A stretch of DNA of 64,000 nucleotides from Palsa-892 sp035295845 (GCA_035295845.1 DATGIF010000019.1:372001-436000); one strand, 5' to 3'. Positions 8,044 to 17,067 are shown, counted from the stretch's first letter. Notes: generated by a model from the sequence alone, not told the origin. A program made the numbers and translations.

Positions 8044-9720
8044 TCAGCCCGCCTTTTCTTCCGCCTCGACATAGCGCGGAAACACCGGCTGTGGCGCCGG
8101 CAGCGCCGTTCCCGCCTTCAGCCGGCCGGCTTTTCCGAGGAATTTAAAATCCCGTGCGCTCGCGGGTATCGCCAGAAGGTCGAGGAGTTTCGCCGCGCCC
8201 GCGGGCACGAAGGGCTGCGCGAGAATCGAAATTTGCCGCGTGACCTCGGCGGTCGTCCACAGAACGGTCGCAAAGCGCGCGGGATCGGTCTTCCGCAAAT
8301 CCCACGGCGCCTCGCCGGCAAAATAGCGATTGGCCTCGGCGACCACGCTCCAGATCGCGTTCAGCGCCTGATGCAGTTGCTGCGTTTTCATCGCCTCGCG
8401 CGCTTTCGCGAGGATGCCGTCGGCGGCGGCGAGGATCGCTGCATCCGAGGCCGCGAGCTTTGCCGGCGCCGGCACCTTGCCGTCGCAGTTCTTGGCGATC
8501 ATCGAGAGCGATCGCTGGGCGAGATTGCCAAGGTCGTTGGCAAGATCCGCGTTGGTGCGCGCGACGATCGCCTCGTGGCTGTAATTGCCATCCTGGCCGA
8601 ACGGCACTTCGCGTAAAAAGAAATAGCGGAGCGGATCGACGCCATAGGCGTCGGCGAGCGCGAACGGATCGACGACGTTGCCGACCGATTTCGACATTTT
8701 CTCGCCGCGGTTGAACAGAAATCCGTGGCCGTGTACGCGCTTCGGCAACGCGATCCCCGCCGACATCAGAAAAGCCGGCCAGTAAACCGCGTGGAAACGC
8801 ACGATGTCCTTGCCGATCACGTGCAAATTCGCAGGCCAGAAGCGGCGAAACAATTCGGACTTCTCGTCGGGATAGCCAACGCCGGTGATGTAGTTGGTGA
8901 GCGCGTCGACCCACACATACATCACGTGGCCGGGCGCATCCGGCACCGGCACGCCCCAGGTGAGCGTGGTGCGCGACACCGATAGATCCTGCAGCCCCGC
9001 TTTGACGAAGCTCACCACTTCGTTGCGGCGGCTCTCCGGCAGGATGAAATCCGGGTGCGCGGCATAATGGGCAAGCAGCTTTTTCTGGTAGGCGGAAAGC
9101 CGGAAGAAATAGGTTTCTTCCTTGGTCCGCTCGACCGGCGTGCCCTGCGGGCCGAGGCGCACGCCGCCTTCCACGCGCGTCTCCGACTCGGCATAGAACG
9201 CTTCGTCGCGCACCGAATACCAGCCCTCATACGTGCCGAGGTAAATGTCGCCGGCTTCCGCCATCTTCCGCCAGATCGCCTGCGAGGATTCATAATGCGC
9301 GGGTTCCGTGGTGCGGATGAAGCGGTCGTAGGAAACATTCAGCCGGTCGCACATTTCGCGGAAGCGCGGCGCGTTGCGGTTGGCAAGCTCGCGCGGCGAA
9401 ATGTCTTCCTTGGCGGCGGTCTGGGTCATCTTCAACCCGTGCTCGTCGACACCGGTGAGGAAGAAAACATCATTGCCGTCGAGGCGCGCAAAACGCGCGA
9501 TCGCATCGGTCGCGATCGCTTCGTAAGCGTGACCGATATGCGGCGCGCCGTTGGGGTAGGAAATCGCGGTGGTGACGAAATACGGCGGGCGAGCGGCGGG
9601 TTTCCTTGCTGCGGCCTTCTTCTTGGCCGCGGTTTTCTTCACGCGCGACTTCGCGACGCTCCGTTTCCTGGCCGGCGGCGGCTTGCGCGATCTGTTCTTG
9701 TTTTTCTTCTTCGCGGCCAT
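8044..9720 (-). CDS. metG: Methionyl-tRNA synthetase with a basic N-terminal extension
   Basis: MetRS charges tRNA-Met with methionine. The class I signatures are HIGH at residues 61-64 and KMSKS at 341-345. The connective peptide lacks the zinc-binding cysteines, as in the Zn-free MetRS subgroup, and no C-terminal EMAP-type domain is present. Total length is 558 residues. The first 45 residues before PPYFVTTAISYPNG are almost only Lys, Arg, Ala and Pro, where family members normally start at about PYFVTT. The ATG at 9720 is preceded by GGAGG, so the tail appears to be translated. It follows holB by 34 bases. Confidence 0.95.
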   Translation of the reverse strand: MAAKKKNKNRSRKPPPARKRSVAKSRVKKTAAKKKAAARKPAARPPYFVTTAISYPNGAPHIGHAYEAIATDAIARFARLDGNDVFFLTGVDEHGLKMTQTAAKEDISPRELANRNAPRFREMCDRLNVSYDRFIRTTEPAHYESSQAIWRKMAEAGDIYLGTYEGWYSVRDEAFYAESETRVEGGVRLGPQGTPVERTKEETYFFRLSAYQKKLLAHYAAHPDFILPESRRNEVVSFVKAGLQDLSVSRTTLTWGVPVPDAPGHVMYVWVDALTNYITGVGYPDEKSELFRRFWPANLHVIGKDIVRFHAVYWPAFLMSAGIALPKRVHGHGFLFNRGEKMSKSVGNVVDPFALADAYGVDPLRYFFLREVPFGQDGNYSHEAIVARTNADLANDLGNLAQRSLSMIAKNCDGKVPAPAKLAASDAAILAAADGILAKAREAMKTQQLHQALNAIWSVVAEANRYFAGEAPWDLRKTDPARFATVLWTTAEVTRQISILAQPFVPAGAAKLLDLLAIPASARDFKFLGKAGRLKAGTALPAPQPVFPRYVEAEEKAG

Positions 9721-9754
9721 CGACGAAACCTCCGGCGGGCGCGCCGCGCCGCTG

Positions 9755-10777
9755 TCAGCGCGTCGCCTCGGCCAGCATGGAAAAGACCTGAAACACCAGC
9801 GGCTTGCGGTCGAGATTATAAATGTCCGTCTCGGCCGCGGCGCGGCGCACGTTTTCCCATGTCTGGGCGAAACGCGCAAGGCGCGCGGGCGCGGCCCCCT
9901 TCTCTGTCGCCGCGAGCGCGAGCCAGTCTTCCACCGCCTCGGCGAAAACGTAAAGCGAATCGCCGCCGTAAAGCTTGTCGCCAAGCTTGTGCAACGCTTC
10001 CCCATCGACCGCCGGGAGTTTCGCGAGCAACTCGGCAGTGAGATGGCGCACCTCGAGCCCCTCGCCCGACAAAAGCGCGAGCGCCCGGCGCACGCTGCCG
10101 CCGGAGGCGGCCGCGGCTTCCTTGATTTCACCGCGCGAAAGACCGGGAATTTCATCGGCGATCGAATCGATCGCCTTGACCACGTCGGCCTCGGTGAGCG
10201 GACGCAGCGACAATTTCCGGCAGCGCGAGCGAATGGTGGCGATCAGCCGGCCCGGCGTGTGCGAAATCAGGACAAACAGCGAATGCTGCGGCGGCTCTTC
10301 CAGCACTTTCAGGAGCGCATTGGCGCCGCTCGCATTCAATTCGTCGACGGAGTCGACGATCGCGATGCGCCAGCCGCCCATGGCCGCGGTCGAGCCGAAG
10401 AACGAGATTGCCCGCCGCACCTCCTCGACCGAAATTTCGCTCGGCGGCCTCTTGCCCTCTTCGCTGGCGATCCGCCGCAGCGCGATGAGGTCCGGATGCG
10501 AGAGTGCCGCGACCTGGCGGCTCGCCGGATGGTCGGCGGGTATTTCGAGGCTTTTGGCTCCCGGCTTCGGCATTGAGAGGAGAAAGCGCGCAATGCGATA
10601 GGCGAGCGTCGCCTTGCCGATGCCTTCCGGTCCGCCGAGGAGCAGCGCATGCGGCAGGCGGCCGCCATTCCAGGCGGCGAGGATTTCGGCCTCGGCCGCC
10701 GCATGGCCGAAAAGCTTGGTTTGCTGGCGGGGATGCGGGCAGCCGGCAAGCCGGTCGCCTTCTTCGCGCTCGCTCAC
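9755..10777 (-). CDS. holB: DNA polymerase III subunit delta'
   Basis: HolB is a clamp-loader subunit that helps place the beta clamp on DNA. The 340-residue protein has an AAA+ fold with a Walker A-like GPEGIGKAT (residues 49-57), the SRC motif in IRSRCRKLSL and the family's DSVDELNASGANALLKVLEE region. Its ATG overlaps the tmk stop by four bases (ATGA), the standard tmk-holB arrangement. The length is normal for alphaproteobacterial HolB. Confidence 0.95.
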   Translation of the reverse strand: MSEREEGDRLAGCPHPRQQTKLFGHAAAEAEILAAWNGGRLPHALLLGGPEGIGKATLAYRIARFLLSMPKPGAKSLEIPADHPASRQVAALSHPDLIALRRIASEEGKRPPSEISVEEVRRAISFFGSTAAMGGWRIAIVDSVDELNASGANALLKVLEEPPQHSLFVLISHTPGRLIATIRSRCRKLSLRPLTEADVVKAIDSIADEIPGLSRGEIKEAAAASGGSVRRALALLSGEGLEVRHLTAELLAKLPAVDGEALHKLGDKLYGGDSLYVFAEAVEDWLALAATEKGAAPARLARFAQTWENVRRAAAETDIYNLDRKPLVFQVFSMLAEATR

Positions 10778-11442
10778 CCGGTTGCTCGCGGCGCCTGCCC
10801 TTCGCGCAACGGGCGCAACAGGCGCTCCTGCACCGCCATCCAGATGCGGGCGCTGACGACATCGGGATTGGCGCCGGCATCGATGAGCACGCAGCGCTCA
10901 GGCTCGCGCTCGGCGATCTCGCGATAGGCCGCGCGCAGCTGGCTGTGGAATTCGAGCTTCTCCGCCTCGAAACGGTTGGTGGCCTCGCCGCGTTCGCGCA
11001 CGCGCTTAAGCCCAGCTTCCGGCGGCAGGTCGAGCACGAGCGTGAGATCCGGCATTTCGGCGCCGACCACGACCCGCTCAAGCTCGCGGATGAGCCGCTG
11101 ATCCACGTTGCCGAGCGAGCCTTGATAGACGCGGGTTGAATCGATGAAGCGGTCGCAAAGCACCCAGGCGCCGCGCGCAAGCGCCGGGCGGATCGTCGTC
11201 ACCATGTGATCGTCGCGGGCGGCGGCGAAGAGCATGGCCTCGGCCTCGGTGCCGAACGGCTTGGCGAAGCCTTGCAGCAGGATGTGGCGCAAGGCTTCCG
11301 CGCCCGGCGAACCGCCGGGCTCGCGCGTCTCCACCACCTCGCGGCCGAGGAGCCGCAGCCGCTCGGCAAGCCGGCGCACCTGCGTCGTTTTGCCGGCGCC
11401 TTCGCCGCCTTCGAACGTGATGAACCGGCCGGTGGTGGTCAT
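10774..11442 (-). CDS. tmk: Thymidylate kinase
   Basis: Tmk phosphorylates dTMP to dTDP. The P-loop is GGEGAGKTT (12-20), the DRxxxS-type motif is in CDRFIDSTRVYQG, and the family's LDLPPEAGLKRVRER follows. The product is 222 residues from the ATG at 11442; an in-frame ATG at 11451 would add three residues. The frame stays open far upstream, but that part overlaps the D,D-carboxypeptidase gene and is not conserved-looking. The gene begins close to the end of dacF and overlaps holB by four bases. Confidence 0.95.
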   Translation of the reverse strand: MTTTGRFITFEGGEGAGKTTQVRRLAERLRLLGREVVETREPGGSPGAEALRHILLQGFAKPFGTEAEAMLFAAARDDHMVTTIRPALARGAWVLCDRFIDSTRVYQGSLGNVDQRLIRELERVVVGAEMPDLTLVLDLPPEAGLKRVRERGEATNRFEAEKLEFHSQLRAAYREIAEREPERCVLIDAGANPDVVSARIWMAVQERLLRPLREGQAPRATG

Positions 11443-11452
11443 GGATCGCATT

Positions 11453-12679
11453 TTACGTTCGCTTGAATTTGGAAAAGGCCGTGCGGACAAGATCGACGGT
11501 GAGTTCATAGACCCCATCGATCGCCCGCCGGAAGAGGCCGCCCGGCCCGACGCTATCGCCGGCATATAGGGGGGCATCGAGCACGAGGCGATCGCCGCGC
11601 CAGGCTTTCAGCCGCGCGACTTCGGCGCCCTTGGAAACGGGCGCCCGCAGCGGGCCGTTATAGACCGCGCGCACGAGCATGCGGTCGGAGGCGCCTTTCG
11701 GCAGGAACACGCGCAGTGCCTGCTTGGTCACGAGCGGCACATGGCCGCGGTCGCCGCCAAACACCGAGGCTTCGGCGACCACCGCCCCCTCCTTCACGAG
11801 GGGATGCGGCTCGAAGTTCTTGAAGCCCCAATCGAGGAGCTTGCGGGCATCTTCGCCGCGGTCCTTCATGTTGGGGGAGCCCTCCACCACCACGATCAGG
11901 CGGACGTCGTTCTGCACGGCCGTGCCCACGATGTTGTAGCCCGACTCCTTCACGTAGCCGGTCTTCATGCCGTCGGCGCCGATGTTCATGTCGAGCAGCG
12001 GGTTACGATTCTGCTGCTTGATCTTGTTCCAGGTGAAATCGCGCTGGCTGTAATAGGGAAAATAATCCGGATATTCGCGGATGATATGGGCGGTGAGGCG
12101 CGCGAGGTCACGCGCCGAGATGTTGTGACCGGGATCGTAAAGGCCGGTCGCATTCTTGAAGTTCGCGCTGCTGAGGCCAAGCTCGCGCGCGCGCTTGGTC
12201 ATGTGCTGGCCGAACAGCGTCTCGTTGCCATCGAGCGCTTCAGCAAAGGCAATGGCGGCATCGTTGCCGGAAACCACGACGACGCCCTGAATCAGGTCCT
12301 CGACCTTCACCTTGCTGTTGATCGAGGCGAACATCGTGGAGCCGCCGGACGGGGCGCCGCCATGCTTCCACGCATAGGGGCTGATCAGCAGTTGCTGGTC
12401 GAGGGAAAGATTGCGCTCGTTGAGCGCCTGGAAGACAAGCTCCATGGTCATGAGCTTGGTGAGGCTCGCGGGCGGAAAGGGCGTGTCGGCCGCTTTTTCG
12501 TAGAGGATGCTGCCATTCTCGTAATCGATGAGGATCGCGTGGCTGGCGGAAATCGCCGGCGCGGCGGTCGCCGCATGGCCCTGGGCGAAAACGATTTTCG
12601 GTATTAGAATCAATATGGTTACGGTGAATAGTTCAACTATCCACCGAAACCGCGCCGGGCGCTTCACTCGGCGAAACAT
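11453..12679 (-). CDS. dacF: D-alanyl-D-alanine carboxypeptidase (PBP5/6 type)
   Basis: This 408-residue periplasmic enzyme trims the terminal D-Ala from peptidoglycan stem peptides. The three active-site motifs of SxxK serine peptidases are complete: S72-L-T-K75, S137-G-N139 and K239-T-G241. A signal anchor (VELFTVTILILIPKIVFA) lies at residues 15-32. The C-terminal PBP5-type beta domain (from about 290) and an amphipathic tail (about 375-408) follow. The ATG at 12679 is preceded by AGGAG about eleven bases upstream. tmk follows closely. The symbol is by type; dacA, dacC and dacF cannot be told apart by eye. Confidence 0.92.
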   Translation of the reverse strand: MFRRVKRPARFRWIVELFTVTILILIPKIVFAQGHAATAAPAISASHAILIDYENGSILYEKAADTPFPPASLTKLMTMELVFQALNERNLSLDQQLLISPYAWKHGGAPSGGSTMFASINSKVKVEDLIQGVVVVSGNDAAIAFAEALDGNETLFGQHMTKRARELGLSSANFKNATGLYDPGHNISARDLARLTAHIIREYPDYFPYYSQRDFTWNKIKQQNRNPLLDMNIGADGMKTGYVKESGYNIVGTAVQNDVRLIVVVEGSPNMKDRGEDARKLLDWGFKNFEPHPLVKEGAVVAEASVFGGDRGHVPLVTKQALRVFLPKGASDRMLVRAVYNGPLRAPVSKGAEVARLKAWRGDRLVLDAPLYAGDSVGPGGLFRRAIDGVYELTVDLVRTAFSKFKRT

Positions 12680-12790
12680 CCGCAAGGCAAACTCCTGTTT
12701 TGCAACAATCGTGCGTGCGCGCGCCCCGCGCCTGCTTACAAGCGGCCCGGCATGCAATCAACGGCTTTCCCGATGGAGAGCGGTAACGTC

Positions 12791-13690
12791 TCAGTAAAGG
12801 CCGCGGCCGGAGACGAAGCCCGCGGCATAGCTCGAAGCGTTCGCGGGCGGCGGCGTATTCGCGAAGCCCGCGGACTGCCAGGGCGAGTTCGCGGCTGCTT
12901 GCCGGGCCGTCTGGTTGACGGAACGCGGATCCGGATCGCCCAGTTCAAACGGCCGGTCGGGCGGGATTGGCGCCGCGTTGCCGCGCCGGAGGTAATTCGC
13001 CGACGAGGCGGACGCAGGCAGGTAGGACGAATTCGAAGCAAGAAGGACCGAGGGCGCGGGCGCCGCCCTTCCATCGGAGCGAAGTGTTGCGAGCAGCATG
13101 CGATCGTCGGTGCCTTCAAGCGGCGCGGGCCCCGCATATTCCACCCGCACGCGCGCAAGCCCAACGCCTTTGTATCCGAGGAGTTCCGCGGTCTTTGATG
13201 AGAGATCGATGACGCGGTCCTTGGCATAGGGGCCGCGGTCATTGACGCGCACGATGATCGAGCGGCCATTGGCGAGGTTGGTCACGCGCGCGTAACACGG
13301 CAGCGGCAGCGTCGGGTGCGCGGCGGAAATCGCTTCCTTGTCATAAACTTCGCCATTGGCCGTGAGCCGGCCATGGAAATCCGAGCCGTACCAGGAGGCG
13401 ATGCCTTCGGCGCTGTAGCTTTCATCGTGCTCGGGCACGTACATGCGGCCCGCGACCTGATAGGGCTTGCCCACGCGATAGACGCCGCCGCCCTTGGGGA
13501 TGGGCTTGCCTTCCTCGACAACGCGCGGGCTTGAGGAGACGCCGTAACGCGGGTCGACCTGGCGCGCGAATTGATCGGAGGAAGCGCAGTTGGCGAGGAA
13601 GAGGCAGGCAATCGCCGCAAATGAAAGACGGAACAACGGCGCCGGTTCACGCGACGCGCAACGCTCCGTGCTTGTCCCCCGACGCCCCAT
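12791..13690 (-). CDS. rlpA: RlpA-like septal lipoprotein, SPOR domain missing
   Basis: This 299-residue protein carries a lipobox (FLANC, Cys35) and a double-psi beta-barrel (about 95-180). The barrel includes GIASWYGSDFHGRLTANGE and VRVNDRGPYAKDRVIDLS. RlpA binds denuded peptidoglycan and, in some species, cleaves it as a lytic transglycosylase. The Asp in NDRGPY and the His in DFHGR are present. The C-terminal 110 residues are low-complexity (Ala/Ser/Pro/Asn-rich) and show no SPOR domain, which many RlpA proteins have. The start is the ATG at 13690; a GTG one codon upstream is also possible. Confidence 0.88.
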   Translation of the reverse strand: MGRRGTSTERCASREPAPLFRLSFAAIACLFLANCASSDQFARQVDPRYGVSSSPRVVEEGKPIPKGGGVYRVGKPYQVAGRMYVPEHDESYSAEGIASWYGSDFHGRLTANGEVYDKEAISAAHPTLPLPCYARVTNLANGRSIIVRVNDRGPYAKDRVIDLSSKTAELLGYKGVGLARVRVEYAGPAPLEGTDDRMLLATLRSDGRAAPAPSVLLASNSSYLPASASSANYLRRGNAAPIPPDRPFELGDPDPRSVNQTARQAAANSPWQSAGFANTPPPANASSYAAGFVSGRGLY

Positions 13691-13947
13691 CACTCCCCGA
13701 CCGACTCTTTCACGCCCCCGAAAACATTATCACGCGCGCCCACCCGGGGCGCGCCCCGCGACATTCTTCCTTTGGCGAAGCCGCATCCGGGCGAATGACC
13801 CGGAGTTGCCGCATTTATAGCGCTAGAACGCCTTTCGACTGGGGCGGAAATACGACCCGCGCACGAATGTGGTTAATGGCTCGCTTCGCGGGACGCCTTC
13901 CACCCTGTCGCTTGCATTGACTGCCTTCTTCTCGCAAAGGTCGGCTT

Positions 13948-14037
13948 GGACGGGTGGCCGAGTGGTTTAAGGCAGCGGTCTTGAAAACCGCCAAAGGTGC
14001 AAGCCTTTCGTGGGTTCGAATCCCACCCCGTCCGCCA
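13948..14037 (+). tRNA. tRNA-Ser(UGA)
   Basis: A full class II tRNA of 90 bases including an encoded CCA. The acceptor stem pairs GGACGGG with CCCGTCC. The anticodon loop CTTGAAA gives anticodon UGA, which reads UCA serine codons. A long variable arm (AAAGGTGCAAGCCTTT) and the T-loop TTCGAAT with stem GTGGG/CCCAC are present. It lies 33 bases upstream of an exported-protein gene on the same strand. Confidence 0.97.
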
Positions 14038-14070
14038 GGAATTGCGGCGAAGCTGCTGCGAGGGATCGAA

Positions 14071-14826
14071 ATGGCCGGTCGCGCAAAATGGATGCTCGCA
14101 GTGCTTGCGGCTTCGGCCGTAACGGTTGCGGCTGCGCAGGCGCAAAACTCCGAATACGACCCGCTGCCCGAGACCGCGGCTCCGGCTCCCGTTCAGGTCG
14201 CACCCCCGCCTCCGCCGCCTCCCGCAGTTGATCAGACAAGGGGGGCGATTGAGGCAAAGCAAAAGACCGCCGCTGAAAAAGCCGCGGCCGAAAAGGCCGC
14301 CAAGGAAGCGGCGAAGGAAGCAGCCAAGGAGGCCAAGGAAAAGGCCGCGGCCGAAAAGGCGGCCGCCGAGAAAGCCGCCAAGGAAAAGGCGGCGGAAAAG
14401 GAACAGGCTCAGAAGAAGCAGGCTTCGGCGCCCGGCGCGAAGCAAGAGAAGGACGAAGGCGACGTCCAACTTGGCCGCCGGATGGCGCCGACAGCGTCGA
14501 TCCCGCCTTTCCCCGGCGATGAAAAAGGACCGAAGACGGTCGACTTCCTCGGCAATTGCGCCAGCAACTACGATAATTGCATGGATATCGTGCGCGGCAT
14601 CGGCGAAAAACTGCCGGATTCCGAACTCTGCATTCCGTCAGAGATCTACTTCTCGACCGTGACCGAGCGCGTGCGCAAATGGGCGACGCTGCGTCCCGAC
14701 ATTCACAGCCTGCCGGCAGGCCGCGTCATCGCCGCGGCGCTGCGCTCGATCTATCCCTGCAAGCATACGCCGGCGGCGCGCACGGCGGCGGAAAAAAGCG
14801 CACCGAAGGCCGCACCGGCGCAGTAG
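14071..14826 (+). CDS. Exported protein with Lys/Ala-rich linker and Rap1a/Tai-like end
   Basis: This 251-residue protein has a signal peptide (residues 1-25, MLAVLAASAVTVAAAQA). A Pro-rich stretch follows, then a charged Lys/Ala/Glu helix-forming region of about 65 residues made of AEKAA- and KEAA-type units, as in TolA. The C-terminal 70 residues (CMDIVRGIGEKLPDSELCIP and RVIAAALRSIYPC) match the pattern of the Rap1a/Tai immunity fold: a paired-cysteine helical domain ending in an AL..(I/F)YPC motif. GAGGGA precedes the ATG. The frame is open upstream only because it runs through the tRNA. No type VI secretion gene lies nearby, so an immunity role is unlikely. The domain call is by eye. Confidence 0.72.
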   Translation: MAGRAKWMLAVLAASAVTVAAAQAQNSEYDPLPETAAPAPVQVAPPPPPPPAVDQTRGAIEAKQKTAAEKAAAEKAAKEAAKEAAKEAKEKAAAEKAAAEKAAKEKAAEKEQAQKKQASAPGAKQEKDEGDVQLGRRMAPTASIPPFPGDEKGPKTVDFLGNCASNYDNCMDIVRGIGEKLPDSELCIPSEIYFSTVTERVRKWATLRPDIHSLPAGRVIAAALRSIYPCKHTPAARTAAEKSAPKAAPAQ

Positions 14827-16968
14827 TCAGCGGCCGAAATTCATACCGTCGAACTTGTAGTTCAACACCAGGCGAAGTGATTGCGCCGAGATGTTCTGCG
14901 TGAACGCGCCCGGAAAGCCGGGTGCCGGCGCAAGCGGCCCCATCACGTCCGACGCATAACGCTGCGTGCCGTAGGGCGTGTAGAGATATTCGAAGCCGAA
15001 GGACCAGTCGTTCATCAAGGCATATTGGAAGCCGGCCCCTATGGCGGGACTGACATGCGTGTGGGTATCGCCCCACGACGCGGAAATCAGCAGTATCGGA
15101 TCCGAGATTTCGTGCGTGGCCTGGAACCGCGCAAACGAGACGCCGCCGAGGATGTAGGGCAGCATACGGCCGTCATCGAAGGCATAGCCGAGCCGGGTCA
15201 GGAACTGGCCCGACCATTGTTGTTTGACGTGGCAGCTGAAATTGTCGCCGACGATGATAGCCGCGGTCTCGAAGCAGTCCTGCCGGCCGCTCGGGCCGCC
15301 GAGGGATGCCGAAAATTCCGTGCCGAGCACGACACGGCCGAATTGGTGATTATAGCCGATCTGGCCGCCGCCGAAGGCGCCGCGGAGCGGCTGCGCGCTG
15401 ACGTCGCCCAAAGGCGGCACCGCGATCTCGTCGAATCCTCTCGCGCTTCCCCATCCGTCGCCGACATGGGCGCCGACATAGAAGCCCGTCCAGTTATAGA
15501 AGCGCTTGGTGGCGCGCTCGCGCGCGCTGATGGAATCGTCGCCGAACTTGTAATTCACGACCGCGCGCAGCGTCTGGGTCGTGAGGTCGCTGCGGTCAGC
15601 GGACACGCTGAAGGGAATGCCGTTGAAGGTCGTGATGCTGCTGAAATCCTGCGAGCCGTAGCGCGTGTAGAGATATTCGAGGCCGAACGAATAGCCGTTG
15701 CCGAGCGCATATTGCACGCCGGCACCGAATACGGCGCCGGTGAGGGTTCTGTCGGTGCCCCACGCGACAGTATTGCCAAGGAACGAGTCGCTAAGACTGA
15801 GGTTCATGTGCGCGATCGCGACGCCGCCCACCACGTAAGGCAAGAGCCGTCCGTCATCGAAGGCGTAACCGAGACGGGTGAGGAATTGCGTCGACCAATT
15901 CTGCGTGGCACGGCAACTCGCCGTTTCGCCGGGAGAAAGCGCGCTCGTCTGGAAGCAGAAATTGGTGTTGTCGAGCTTGCCCCACGAGCCGGAAAGCTCG
16001 GCGCCGAGCACGACGTGCCCGAACTGGTGATTGTAGCCAAGCTGCGCGCCGCCGAGCGCGCCGTGCATGTTCTGCTCGGTCAGGTCGAAAAAGCCGCCAT
16101 TGTTGACGGAGCCGGACCGGCTCGCCCAGGCACCGCCGCCATGGCCGCCGATGTAAAAGCCGGTCCAGTCGTAAATGCCGCTCGTCGCGTGGCCGGGGAT
16201 CGCCGCCGTGTTCGCGCTCACCGGCTGGGCGCTGCCGAAGGTGTAGTTCAGCACCAAGCGCACCGACTGCGTGGAGAGGTTCTGGTCGGTAATCTCGATG
16301 CATCCGCAGGCTGTGACGATGCTGGTGTGACCCTGATTGAGGAACGACACGTAGAGATATTCGATGCCGAGCGAAAAGCCGTTCCCCAGCGCGTACTGGA
16401 ATCCAGCGCCGAGGCCGGCGCCCGGCTGCATGTGCACCCCGCCCCAGGTCGTCGTCGGGAATGGGCCCGGAGCATTCAAATCGTCTTTCTTGACGGAAAG
16501 CCGCGACAGCACCACGCCGCCGGTGACATAGGGCAAGAACCGGCCGTCGCCGAGCGCATAGCCGAGCTTGGTGAGAAGCTGCAGGCTCCAATCCTGGCGC
16601 GAATGGCAGTTCAGGCTTTCGCCGGGAAACAGCAGAAAGGACGCGTTGACGAAACAATCGCCAGCGCCGTTGATCTGGCCGTAGGATCCCGAAAACTCGG
16701 CGCCCCAGACGACGCGGCCGAATTGATAATTGTAGCCGGCCTGTGCGCCGCCGAAGGCGCCACTCATATTTTGCTTCGTGATCTCGGCCGGAATATCGAA
16801 AGAATCGGCGCCCTTGGTCTCGCTCCAGGCGCCGCCGGCATGCAGACCGGCGTAAAAGCCGGTCCAGTTATAGATGCCGGCTTGCGCGAACGCGCTCGAG
16901 GCGCCAGCGAAATTGACCGCCGCCAGCACAGCAAGAAACGCGGCGGCTACGACAAGTCGCCTGTTCAA
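14827..16968 (-). CDS. Outer-membrane protein of three tandem Omp25/31-type barrel units
   Basis: This 713-residue protein begins with a signal peptide (about 1-28) and then repeats one module three times. Units start at residues 32 (IYNWTGFYAGLHAGGAW), 265 (IYDWTGFYIGGHGGGAW) and 490 (FYNWTGFYVGAHVGDGW). Each runs through GYNxQFGxVVxGAE(F/L)S, FLTRLGYAF(D)DGR and QYALGNG(F/Y)S(F/L)G(I/L)EYLY. Each ends in a terminal strand: LVLNYTF, RAVVNYKF and LVLNYKF. A single such unit is a complete eight-stranded barrel in Omp25/31-type proteins of Hyphomicrobiales. The start is a TTG at 16968 with GGGGGCG upstream. Three barrels in a row, or one large fused barrel, is unusual. Confidence 0.88.
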   Translation of the reverse strand: MNRRLVVAAAFLAVLAAVNFAGASSAFAQAGIYNWTGFYAGLHAGGAWSETKGADSFDIPAEITKQNMSGAFGGAQAGYNYQFGRVVWGAEFSGSYGQINGAGDCFVNASFLLFPGESLNCHSRQDWSLQLLTKLGYALGDGRFLPYVTGGVVLSRLSVKKDDLNAPGPFPTTTWGGVHMQPGAGLGAGFQYALGNGFSLGIEYLYVSFLNQGHTSIVTACGCIEITDQNLSTQSVRLVLNYTFGSAQPVSANTAAIPGHATSGIYDWTGFYIGGHGGGAWASRSGSVNNGGFFDLTEQNMHGALGGAQLGYNHQFGHVVLGAELSGSWGKLDNTNFCFQTSALSPGETASCRATQNWSTQFLTRLGYAFDDGRLLPYVVGGVAIAHMNLSLSDSFLGNTVAWGTDRTLTGAVFGAGVQYALGNGYSFGLEYLYTRYGSQDFSSITTFNGIPFSVSADRSDLTTQTLRAVVNYKFGDDSISARERATKRFYNWTGFYVGAHVGDGWGSARGFDEIAVPPLGDVSAQPLRGAFGGGQIGYNHQFGRVVLGTEFSASLGGPSGRQDCFETAAIIVGDNFSCHVKQQWSGQFLTRLGYAFDDGRMLPYILGGVSFARFQATHEISDPILLISASWGDTHTHVSPAIGAGFQYALMNDWSFGFEYLYTPYGTQRYASDVMGPLAPAPGFPGAFTQNISAQSLRLVLNYKFDGMNFGR

Positions 16969-17047
16969 AAGACGCCCCCAACCGGCAATGACCTGAAAAA
17001 ATCAAATCTTGCCTTGGCGACACTCTAAGCCAGAATGCCGCAGACGG

Positions 17048-17067
17048 CTGTGGCTTCCAGGCCACAG
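17048..17067. repeat. Hairpin, 7-bp perfect stem, upstream of the triple-barrel gene
   Basis: CTGTGGC and GCCACAG flank a six-base loop, 80 bases upstream of the outer-membrane gene and downstream of the binding-protein gene (both minus strand). No T-run follows on either strand, so it is not a typical intrinsic terminator. It may act in the 5' leader of the porin-like gene. Confidence 0.35.

Noticed and set aside
13918..13947. Promoter for tRNA-Ser
   Set aside because: A TTGACT is present at 13917-13922 but no matching -10 box lies before the tRNA.
13954..14070. Upstream extension of the Rap1a-like protein's frame
   Set aside because: It runs through tRNA-Ser; the ATG at 14071 has a good Shine-Dalgarno and starts a signal peptide.
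14270..14450. tolA gene
   Set aside because: Only the Lys/Ala-rich helix is TolA-like; there is no N-terminal TolA anchor, no tolQRB neighbours, and the C-terminal part differs.
14881..17028. 715-codon open frame antisense to the triple-barrel gene
   Set aside because: A shadow caused by high GC and the repeated units; no start signal and composition without family features, while the minus-strand frame has a signal peptide and clear repeats.
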